The notes under the pieces: model-generated
What the model saw: the letters and a program-made list of their open reading frames with translations, nothing else
The model's database searches: none
Told to the model about the DNA's origin: nothing
Shown here: positions 24,200-30,659 of the stretch, in pieces
How the letters are laid out: every line of letters starts with the position of its first letter
How positions within the stretch are numbered: the stretch's first letter is position 1
Made by a program: the position numbers and the translations under genes
Assembly (NCBI RefSeq): GCF_001440475.1
Contig: NZ_LLYB01000128.1
Coordinates: 3,204-54,251 of the forward strand
Length of the DNA: 51,048 nt
Direction: 5' to 3'
Origin: Bradyrhizobium lablabi
GTDB taxonomy: Bacteria; Pseudomonadota; Alphaproteobacteria; Rhizobiales; Xanthobacteraceae

Positions 24200-25237
24200 A
24201 TGACCAAGTACAAGCTCGAGTATATTTGGCTCGACGGCTATACGCCGACGCCGAGTTTGCGCGGCAAAACGCAGATCAAGGAATTCGACAAGTTCCCGAC
24301 GCTGGAACAGCTTCCGCTGTGGGGTTTTGACGGTTCGTCCACCAATCAGGCCGAAGGCCACAGCTCCGATTGCGTGCTGAAGCCGGTCGCCGTGTATCCG
24401 GATGCTGCGCGTGAAAACGGCGCGCTGGTGATGTGCGAAGTCATGATGCCCGATGGCAAGACCCCGCATGCCTCGAACAAGCGCGCGACCATCCTCGACG
24501 ATGAAGGCGCCTGGTTCGGCTTCGAGCAGGAATATTTCTTCTACAAGGACGGCCGTCCGCTCGGTTTCCCGTCGGATGGCTATCCGGCGCCGCAGGGCCC
24601 GTACTACACCGGCGTCGGCTATTCGAACGTCGGCAGCGTTGCCCGCAAGATCGTGGAAGAGCACCTCAACCTCTGCCTCGCCGCTGGCATCAACCACGAA
24701 GGCATCAACGCCGAAGTGGCGAAGGGCCAGTGGGAATTCCAGATCTTCGGCAAGGGCTCCAAGACCGCTGCCGACCAGATGTGGATGGCCCGCTACCTGA
24801 TGCTGCGCCTCACCGAATCCTACGGCATCGACATCGAATTCCACTGCAAGCCGCTCGGCGATACCGACTGGAACGGCTCGGGCATGCACGCCAACTTCTC
24901 GACCAAGTACATGCGCGAAGTCGGCGGCAAGGAATACTTCGAGAAGCTGATGGGCGCCTTTGAGAAGAATCTCATGGACCACATTGCGGTCTACGGGCCG
25001 GACAATGACAAGCGCCTGACCGGCAAGCACGAGACCGCGCCCTGGAACAAGTTCAGCTACGGCGTGGCCGACCGCGGCGCCTCGATCCGCGTTCCGCACT
25101 CCTTCGTCAACAACGGCTACAAGGGTTATCTGGAAGACCGCCGCCCGAACTCCCAAGGCGACCCCTACCAGATCGCTTCGCAGATCCTGAAGACCATCTC
25201 GGAAGTCCCGACCGGGGCCAAGGCGGCCGCGGCTTAA
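24200..25237 (+). CDS. glnII: Glutamine synthetase II (eukaryote-type)
   Basis: This 345-aa cytoplasmic enzyme makes glutamine from glutamate, ammonia and ATP. It is clearly type II, not type I: length near 330-345, LEYIWLDGYTPTPSLRGKT at the N-terminus, LPLWGFDGSSTNQAEGHSSD (beta-grasp), WFGFEQEYFF with metal-binding Glu, GINHEGINAEVAKGQWEFQI, and NGSGMHANFSTKYMR with the N/H ligand residues. GSII is not adenylylated and is controlled mainly by transcription. A GAGAGG site precedes ATG 24200. It has its own sigma-54 promoter and terminator, and gstI stands divergently upstream. Confidence 0.97.
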   Translation: MTKYKLEYIWLDGYTPTPSLRGKTQIKEFDKFPTLEQLPLWGFDGSSTNQAEGHSSDCVLKPVAVYPDAARENGALVMCEVMMPDGKTPHASNKRATILDDEGAWFGFEQEYFFYKDGRPLGFPSDGYPAPQGPYYTGVGYSNVGSVARKIVEEHLNLCLAAGINHEGINAEVAKGQWEFQIFGKGSKTAADQMWMARYLMLRLTESYGIDIEFHCKPLGDTDWNGSGMHANFSTKYMREVGGKEYFEKLMGAFEKNLMDHIAVYGPDNDKRLTGKHETAPWNKFSYGVADRGASIRVPHSFVNNGYKGYLEDRRPNSQGDPYQIASQILKTISEVPTGAKAAAA

Positions 25238-25276
25238 GGCACGAACGACAGGCCCCGGGACACCGGGGGGCAAAAG

Positions 25277-25320
25277 ATGATCCGCCAAGGCAAAACCGCC
25301 TTGGCGGATCATTGCGTTTT
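25277..25320 (+). terminator. Rho-independent terminator of glnII
   Basis: ATGATCCGCCAAGGC (25277-25291) and GCCTTGGCGGATCAT (25298-25312) form a perfect 15-bp stem with a 6-base loop, followed by TGCGTTTT. It lies 40 bases after the glnII stop and isolates the gene from the GrlR-like gene downstream. Confidence 0.88.
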
Positions 25321-25427
25321 GATGACACGGCTTCCTGATGGGATTTTAAATAGGCCGGCTCAAGCCCGTTCCCCTGCGTTATGAACCGCGCTAGAGACAA
25401 CGGGGTAGGATTGCCGGGGACACGGCA

Positions 25428-26132
25428 TTGTTTGAGGGATTTTACAAGGTCAGGTTTCAGCTTGGCGCTTCGGTCGGCCGCAGCGTGATGTATGCGCGCG
25501 ACGGCAAGATGCTGGGCGGCAACTCGGCCTTTGCCCATATCGGCACCTACGAAAAGCAGGACGACGGCGTCGACATCGTGATCCAGACGGTGCGCCACAA
25601 TCCGGACCCGGCCTATCGCGCGATGGCCGGCACCGACGATGCCACGCTGCTGGCGAAGGGCAGGGCAGACGGAAGCCTCTACCGCTTTGAAGGGGGCTTG
25701 AAGGAATTGCCCGGCGTGGCGTTCCACTCGGTGATGACGCCGATCGAGCAGGACGCCATACCGATCGCTGGCGGTGTCGGCGAGGGCGGTATCGTCAACG
25801 GCCTCTACTCCATCCACGTTCGCCTGCTCGACGGTGTCGAGGGTGGCCTGACCGGCGTGATGCTGCTCAATGAGGGACGCATCCTCGGGGGCGACGCATC
25901 CTTCTACTATGTCGGGACCTACACGTCGGAGAAAGGCCGCTGGAAGGGCCAGATCCTCAATCAGGAGCATACGCCATCGATGGGCGAAAACCCGATCTTC
26001 GGCGGCCATGAAGTCGGCATCGGTTTTTCCGGATCCTGCGACGGAGAAGGTGCGTTGCTGGAGGCGACGGCGCTCGCCGGCAAGCGCAGCCTTCGCATGA
26101 CCGCGGTGCTGAAGCTGATGCGGCGGGTGTAG
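25428..26132 (+). CDS. GrlR-like protein, two-domain beta-barrel, paralogue 2
   Basis: This 234-aa paralogue shares the two-domain layout of 16347-17093 and 28504-29208. Domain 1 begins FEGFYKVRFQLGASVGRSVM and has MLGGNSAFAHIGTY; domain 2 begins NGLYSIHVRLLDGVEGGLTG and has ILGGDASFYYVGTY. The C-terminal signature is WKGQILNQEHTPS, FGGHEVGIGFSGSCD and LAGKRSLR. The start is TTG at 25428, with GGGGA seven bases upstream; a TTG start also fits paralogue 3. It is followed after 6 bases by the ModA-like gene, so the two form an operon. The regulatory role is inferred only from the family name. Confidence 0.75.
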   Translation: MFEGFYKVRFQLGASVGRSVMYARDGKMLGGNSAFAHIGTYEKQDDGVDIVIQTVRHNPDPAYRAMAGTDDATLLAKGRADGSLYRFEGGLKELPGVAFHSVMTPIEQDAIPIAGGVGEGGIVNGLYSIHVRLLDGVEGGLTGVMLLNEGRILGGDASFYYVGTYTSEKGRWKGQILNQEHTPSMGENPIFGGHEVGIGFSGSCDGEGALLEATALAGKRSLRMTAVLKLMRRV

Positions 26133-26138
26133 CGGCCG

Positions 26139-26822
26139 ATGAGCGATGCCATCCGCGTGCTCTCGACGCTGGCGTTGAAGGGCGCCGTCCACGGCCTGGC
26201 CGGCCAGTATCAGGCGGCCGGCGGCGTGCGCATCGATGCCGATTTCGCGCCCACCCTGGCGCTGCTGGATCGCTTGCGCGCAGGCGAAGCCGCCGACGTC
26301 GTGATCCTGACCCGCGAGGGGCTGGACGAGGTCGCCCGCGAGGGGCGGGTGGCCGCGGAGAGCTGCGTGGACCTGGCCCGCTCGTGGGTCGGCATCGCCG
26401 TGAAGGCTGGGGCGCCCCATCCCGACATCGCCACCGAGGCCGCGCTGCGCGCGACGTTGCTCGGCGCGCGCGTGGCCTATTCGCGGCTTGGCGCCAGCGG
26501 CATCCTGTTCGCCAAGCTGATCGAGCGGCTCGGCATTGCCGCCGCCATCAATGCCCGCGCCGTCATCATCCCGCAAGGCTTCACCGCCGAGCGGCTCGTA
26601 ACCGGCGAGGCCGATCTAGCGGTTCAGCAGATCAGCGAGTTGAAGCAGGTCGGCGGCATCGAGGTGGTCGGGCCCATTCCGCGCGAACTGCAGACGCCTG
26701 CGGTGTTTTCGGCGGGACGAATGGCGGAGGCGCAGAACGCGGGCGAAGCAGATCGGCTGCTGCGCTACCTCGCTTCGCCCGATGTCGCGCCGCTGCTGCG
26801 CGAGAGCGGGCTCGACCCTTGA
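26139..26822 (+). CDS. Leaderless ModA-like substrate-binding protein
   Basis: This 227-aa protein follows the molybdate-binding ModA pattern: VLSTLALKGAVHGLAGQY, a DADFAPTLALLDRLRAGEAA hinge text, DVVILTREGLDEVAREG, YSRLGASGILFAKLIERLG and QGFTAERLVTGEADLAVQQI. It lacks a signal peptide: the binding fold begins at residue 4. No permease or ATPase gene is adjacent. It may therefore be a cytoplasmic sensor or carrier rather than part of an importer. It starts 6 bases after GrlR-like paralogue 2. The ligand is unknown. Confidence 0.78.
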   Translation: MSDAIRVLSTLALKGAVHGLAGQYQAAGGVRIDADFAPTLALLDRLRAGEAADVVILTREGLDEVAREGRVAAESCVDLARSWVGIAVKAGAPHPDIATEAALRATLLGARVAYSRLGASGILFAKLIERLGIAAAINARAVIIPQGFTAERLVTGEADLAVQQISELKQVGGIEVVGPIPRELQTPAVFSAGRMAEAQNAGEADRLLRYLASPDVAPLLRESGLDP

Positions 26823-26854
26823 ATTTGGCGTCGCGTCGAAGCAACCTGTGCCTC

Positions 26855-27679
26855 ATGAAGGAGACGTTCCGAAACCTGCTGATCGTGACCGTTACCGCAG
26901 CCGTCGCGCCGACGCCCTTGGCTGCGCAATCGGCCGACCTTGTGTTGTGCGACCGCGTGGCTGCCGATCCCGCGGATCCAGACAAGCCAGCCGATGCGAA
27001 AGGCGTGCCCGACATTGGCGCCTCCGATATCGCCACGGCCATCAAGTTTTGCAGGAACGCCGCGAACGCGTCGCGGCGTGCGATGTACCAGCTCGGGCGC
27101 GCCTACGCCGCCAATCGGCAACTACCGGAAGCGATGGCGGCCTGGCGCAAGGCGGCCGACAAGGGCTCGACCTCGGCGATGGTCGAACTCGGCGTGCTCT
27201 ACGGAACCGGCGCCGGCGTCGCGCGCGATGAGGCGCAGGCGCGAAAACTGTTCGAGCGCGCGGCGCAAGCCGGCAATCCGCGGGGAATCAGCAATCTCGC
27301 AGCGCTCGGCGGCGGCGCGTCATCCGATCCGGCGCGTGCGCGTGAATTACTGTCGAAGGGCGCCGAGACCAATGCCGAGGCGCAGTATCAGCTCGGCATG
27401 ATGCTGGCGGAAGGTAATGGCGGGACCAAGGACGATGCCGCCGCTCGCGCGCTGTTCGAGAAGGCGGCGGCGCAAAATCATCCCGGCGCGCTGGAGCGAA
27501 TGGGCGCGTTCGCGCAGGAAGGCCGCGGCGGACCAAAGGATGCGGAGGCCGCGAAGACCTACTATCAGCGCGCTGCGGCGCTCGGTGACGAGGACGCGAA
27601 GAAAGCGCTGGAGCGGCTGCGCTGTCCCTATGCGATCAAAGACAAGCGCGGAAACGTGGTCACCAATCTGTGCTTCTGA
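26855..27679 (+). CDS. Secreted Sel1-like repeat protein
   Basis: This 274-aa protein begins with a signal peptide (MKETFRNLLIVTVTAAVAPT, then LAAQ) at ATG 26855. After a cysteine-containing linker (VLCDRVAADPADP) come about five Sel1/TPR-like repeats from residue ~70 to ~260, each with the A-W-R-K-A-A or LFEKAA helix (MAAWRKAADKGSTSAMVELG, ARKLFERAAQAGNPRGISNL, ARALFEKAAAQNHPGALERM, KTYYQRAAALGDEDAKKALE). A second cysteine pair-mate is near the end (RLRCPYAIKDKRG). Such proteins usually scaffold envelope complexes. It follows the ModA-like gene by 32 bases. Confidence 0.85.
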   Translation: MKETFRNLLIVTVTAAVAPTPLAAQSADLVLCDRVAADPADPDKPADAKGVPDIGASDIATAIKFCRNAANASRRAMYQLGRAYAANRQLPEAMAAWRKAADKGSTSAMVELGVLYGTGAGVARDEAQARKLFERAAQAGNPRGISNLAALGGGASSDPARARELLSKGAETNAEAQYQLGMMLAEGNGGTKDDAAARALFEKAAAQNHPGALERMGAFAQEGRGGPKDAEAAKTYYQRAAALGDEDAKKALERLRCPYAIKDKRGNVVTNLCF

Positions 27680-27689
27680 GCAGCTACGC

Positions 27690-28130
27690 TTACTCCCGGA
27701 TCAGCACGACCCCGGCGATCAACAGAACCGCGCCCGCGAGCCGTGCAGCCCCAATGGGATGCGGCGTCAACCCGAACGCTCCGAAATGATCGAGCGTCAC
27801 CGCGGCGAGTACCTGGCCGGCAATGACCAGCGCAAACAGCGTCGCCGCACCCAGCGAGGGCAGCAACAGGATCGCCAGCAGAATGAACGCGCCGCCGAAC
27901 ACGCCGCCGGACCACGCATACCACGGCACGTCGGCCATGGTTTTCCAGGACGGCAAGCGCTCGCCGAGCGCAATGACCGCGACAATCATGGTGATGAGCC
28001 CGCCGGCATAGCTGACCAGTCCCGCCCATGCGGGTGAATCCAGCGCGGTGCGCAGGCTGCCATTCAGGATCTGCTGCGTGACCACGCTGACGCCGGCGCC
28101 AAGCGCGAGGAGATAGAAGAAATATTGCAC
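27690..28130 (-). CDS. DMT family transporter, YdcZ/DUF606 type
   Basis: This 146-aa integral membrane protein has five predicted helices: residues ~2-22, 35-55, 70-90, 95-112 and 125-143. It fits the DUF606 (YdcZ) branch of the drug/metabolite transporters, with ALGAGVSVVTQQILNGSLRT at the N-terminus, PWYAWSGGVFGGAFILLAI in the middle and GVVLIRE at the end. DUF606 proteins are half-size and probably dimerise. The GTG start at 28130 follows GGGGGA. The substrate is unknown. It ends 10 bases from the Sel1 gene, convergently. Confidence 0.85.
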   Translation of the reverse strand: MQYFFYLLALGAGVSVVTQQILNGSLRTALDSPAWAGLVSYAGGLITMIVAVIALGERLPSWKTMADVPWYAWSGGVFGGAFILLAILLLPSLGAATLFALVIAGQVLAAVTLDHFGAFGLTPHPIGAARLAGAVLLIAGVVLIRE

Positions 28131-28268
28131 GTGATCCCCCGTTCATTCCGTGCCGGCGGAGCGATCCGGCATTGCAAGCCGAAGACAACGCGAATAGCGG
28201 GATCGGAACAAGAGGGACCGTAGCGCCATTATTGCGGGGCAGGGGCTCGCCAATAAGCGGAGCTTGTT

Positions 28269-28418
28269 ATGATCCGAAAACTGCAATCGGGCGAATACCG
28301 GCTCTATTCCCGTAAAATTAACCCAAAAACCGGCAAGCGTCGGAATCTTGGAACCTTCAAATCACGCGCGGCGGCTGAAAAGCACGAACGGGCCGTGCAA
28401 TATTTCAAGCGGCACTGA
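28269..28418 (+). CDS. Small Arm/AP2-like DNA-binding-type protein, 49 aa
   Basis: This ATG gene encodes a very basic 49-aa product (MIRKLQSGEYRLYSRKINP, TGKRRNLGTFKSRAAAEKHE, RAVQYFKRH). The pattern of a three-strand sheet ending in RNLGTF and a following helix (SRAAAEKHERAV) is that of the AP2-like or Arm domain at the N-terminus of tyrosine integrases, here free-standing. I recall near-identical small proteins in many Bradyrhizobium genomes. It may bind DNA or RNA, but the target is unknown. It is 86 bases before GrlR-like paralogue 3. Confidence 0.65.
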   Translation: MIRKLQSGEYRLYSRKINPKTGKRRNLGTFKSRAAAEKHERAVQYFKRH

Positions 28419-28503
28419 ACCCGTGTGAAATCCCGGCTGGCACCTCGCCTGCGGCGGTGCTAAGCCCCCGCCAGATATTTCGGATATAGCAGGACATTTT
28501 CCG

Positions 28504-29208
28504 TTGCTGAACGGGCTTTACAAGGTTGAGTACGGCGTGAACGACGCGTTCGGCCGCAGCATCATGTGCATGCACAATGGCAAGCTGTTGGGCGGCAATT
28601 CCGCTTTTGCCCATCTCGGCACCTATCAGGAGATCGGCGGGGAGATCGTCGGCGAGGTCATCACCCAGCGCTACAATGACGATCCCTACTACAAGCCGCT
28701 GATGGACACCGACGTCGCCGCCATCAGCGTGCGGGGCAAGCTGAAGGGCAACAATATTCGCTTCGAGGGCAGCGCCGCGCCGCGGCCGGGCGCCTTGTTC
28801 TGGGCCAACCTGACGCGGCTCGACGATGAGGCGCTGCCGCCGGTCGGCATCGTCGGGCCGGGCGGTATCACCAACGGCCTCTATTCCCTGCAGCTTCGCG
28901 CGCTCGACGGTGTCGAGGCGGGCCTGTCGGGCGTCATGCTGCTGCTGGACGGCCGCATCCTCGGCGGCGACGCCTTTTTCTATTATCTCGGCTCCTACGC
29001 TTCGGCCGATGGCCGCTGGAAGGGTGAGATCCTCAATCAGGAGCACACGCCGGCGAAAGGCGAGAACCCCGTGTTCGGCGGCCACGAGGTGGGCATTGGC
29101 TTTACCGGCACCTGCGACGAAGCGGGGGCTGAGCTCGAAGCCATTGCGCTGGCCGGCAAGCGCAGCCTGCGGCTGGCCGCGACGCTGAAGCTGATGCGGC
29201 CGGCCTAG
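28504..29208 (+). CDS. GrlR-like protein, two-domain beta-barrel, paralogue 3
   Basis: This 234-aa copy is closest to paralogue 2. Domain 1 opens LNGLYKVEYGVNDAFGRSIM and has LLGGNSAFAHLGTY; domain 2 opens NGLYSLQLRALDGVEAGLSG and has ILGGDAFFYYLGSY. The C-terminal signature WKGEILNQEHTP, FGGHEVGIGFTGTCD, LAGKRSLR is kept, and both this copy and copy 2 finish LKLMR. The start is TTG 28504 with AGGA nine bases upstream. The gene stands apart, with a dispersed repeat directly after it. A role as a small-molecule or protein-binding regulator is inference from GrlR. Confidence 0.75.
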   Translation: MLNGLYKVEYGVNDAFGRSIMCMHNGKLLGGNSAFAHLGTYQEIGGEIVGEVITQRYNDDPYYKPLMDTDVAAISVRGKLKGNNIRFEGSAAPRPGALFWANLTRLDDEALPPVGIVGPGGITNGLYSLQLRALDGVEAGLSGVMLLLDGRILGGDAFFYYLGSYASADGRWKGEILNQEHTPAKGENPVFGGHEVGIGFTGTCDEAGAELEAIALAGKRSLRLAATLKLMRPA

Positions 29209-29209
29209 A

Positions 29210-29280
29210 GTTCATAGCGTTTTCAAGCGAAGTGGATACCGGTTCGCGTCAAGAAAGCGCGTCAAAATAGGAATCCAGCG
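29210..29280. repeat. Dispersed intergenic element, type B
   Basis: The sequence around AAGCGAAGTGGATACCGGTT and CGCGTCAAGAAAGCGCGTCA matches, from memory, a short element scattered through Bradyrhizobium intergenic regions. It fills the space between the stop of GrlR-like paralogue 3 and the end of the convergent iron operon. Confidence 0.55.
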
Positions 29281-29300
29281 CGCCATCGCTTCTGACCGAT

Positions 29301-29507
29301 TCAGAAGCGTTGGCGCTTCCGCCGCGCGTAGAACCAGGCGGTGAGGGCAACCGGCGCGCCAAGCGTTAGCCAGGAAAAATAGCGGCCCAAACCTTCGTAC
29401 AACAGGGCGCTCAACAATCCTGCGATAGATAGCGCGCCGATCAAGAGCGGGCCGCCATATACCGTCAGCCAATTGCCGCTGGATCGTGGTTTGCGTGCGT
29501 CGATCAT
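29301..29507 (-). CDS. Small two-helix membrane protein of the iron operon
   Basis: This 68-aa product has a short N-terminal soluble part (MIDARKPRSSGNW), two transmembrane helices (residues ~18-37 and ~42-60) and a basic end (ARRKRQRF). Its ATG (29507-29505) overlaps the TGA of the PepSY gene as ATGA, so it is translationally coupled to it. It is the last gene of the TonB receptor - PepSY - small protein run. Small membrane proteins of this kind accompany PepSY siderophore-reductase proteins; a helper role is inference. Confidence 0.75.
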   Translation of the reverse strand: MIDARKPRSSGNWLTVYGGPLLIGALSIAGLLSALLYEGLGRYFSWLTLGAPVALTAWFYARRKRQRF

Positions 29508-30607
29508 CGCGCCGGCTGTAGCGAAGGCTGTTTCGCGATCGCGTGGCTGCGATGCTTGCGGCGCTTGACGATCCACAGGTATAGCCCGCTGCCGATGACG
29601 ACGATGGTCATGACGTCGAGCAATGCCCAGATGATTTTCAGCGGCATGCCGCCATAGTCGCCGAAATGCAGCGGCTGCGAGACCAGCAGCGCCTTCAGAT
29701 AAACGGGAAGGTCGCGCGCGTCGGAGACTTCGCCGGTTTCGCCGTCGAGCAGCACCGGCTTGAGCAGCCGCGAGGTCAGCGGCGTGTCGCCGCGCATGAA
29801 GACCGCGAAATGGTGCGAACTGGTGAACGGTGTGCCCGGAAAGGCAACGAACGAGACGTTCATGCCGGGCGCGGTTTTGTGCGCATTCGCGAGCGTCGTA
29901 TCGAGCGAGGCCAGATGCACCGGCGGCGGCTTGCCGGCGTATGGCTTGACCATGTCGGCGAGCTCGTTGGCTTTCCACTGGCCCAGCATTACCTCCGCAA
30001 GCGTGTTGATGACGCCGGTGGCGCCGACCACCAGCGCCCAGGCGATGGTCACCGCGCCGAGCAGATTGTGCCAGTCGAACCAGGCGATGCGGCGCGACTT
30101 GTCCCTGAGTGTGCCAAACTTCAGGCGGCGCGTGAACGGCCAATACAGCACCACGCCGGAGACGATCGCGACCAGGAACAGGAATCCCATGGCGCCGAGG
30201 AATAGCTTGCCGGGCTGTCCCGCAAACATGTCGACGTGGAGCTTGAGGAAGATCAGCATCGGGCCGCCGCCGACCGGGCCAAGCGGCTTGGCGGTGTGAG
30301 CGTCGTATGCCCGGAGCGTCGCCGCATCCGGATCGCCATCGACCTTGTTGTTGGTGAAGGCGATCACGTTGTTCGGTTCGTCCTTGTCCCACGAGATGTA
30401 TTGCAGGACGCGGCCGGGATCGTGCGCCAGCGCGGTGCGGGCGATCTCGTCGATGCTCCGTTTCACCGCGCCCGGCTGGGCGATCTCGGGCTTCGGATCG
30501 TAGCCGAGCAGCTCATCGACCTCGTGATGGAAGATCAGCGGCAGGCCGGTGATGCACAACAGCAGCAGGAACAGCGTCGATATCAGGCTGCTCCAGGTGT
30601 GAACCAC
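29504..30607 (-). CDS. PepSY-associated TM helix protein (siderophore-iron reductase-like)
   Basis: This protein of 367 aa or more spans the inner membrane about four times: TM1 near residue 10-28 (STLFLLLLCITGLPLIFHHE), TM2 near 140-165 (FLGAMGFLFLVAIVSGVVLY), TM3 near 185-205 and TM4 near 325-345. PepSY-type segments lie between. Family members next to TonB receptors are thought to reduce or release iron from siderophores. GTG 30607 is listed. However, CTG 30637 has AGGGAGG five bases upstream and extends the frame by ten residues (KARTVRIWS after the start) that match the usual family opening, so a CTG start is plausible. It lies 23-53 bases after the receptor stop. Confidence 0.82.
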   Translation of the reverse strand: MVHTWSSLISTLFLLLLCITGLPLIFHHEVDELLGYDPKPEIAQPGAVKRSIDEIARTALAHDPGRVLQYISWDKDEPNNVIAFTNNKVDGDPDAATLRAYDAHTAKPLGPVGGGPMLIFLKLHVDMFAGQPGKLFLGAMGFLFLVAIVSGVVLYWPFTRRLKFGTLRDKSRRIAWFDWHNLLGAVTIAWALVVGATGVINTLAEVMLGQWKANELADMVKPYAGKPPPVHLASLDTTLANAHKTAPGMNVSFVAFPGTPFTSSHHFAVFMRGDTPLTSRLLKPVLLDGETGEVSDARDLPVYLKALLVSQPLHFGDYGGMPLKIIWALLDVMTIVVIGSGLYLWIVKRRKHRSHAIAKQPSLQPAR

Positions 30608-30659
30608 CGACCAGATGCGAACGGTTCTGGCTTTCAGCGCAGCCTCCCTTCGATCGCTC

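Noticed and set aside
25107..26576. Long antisense open frame (489 codons) opposite glnII and its downstream genes
   Set aside because: It spans the coding strand of three well-supported genes and lacks any family motif or ribosome site; long antisense frames are expected at this GC content.
16347..29208. Type III secretion cluster suggested by the GrlR-like genes
   Set aside because: No secretin, inner-membrane ring, ATPase or chaperone gene is present anywhere in the window.
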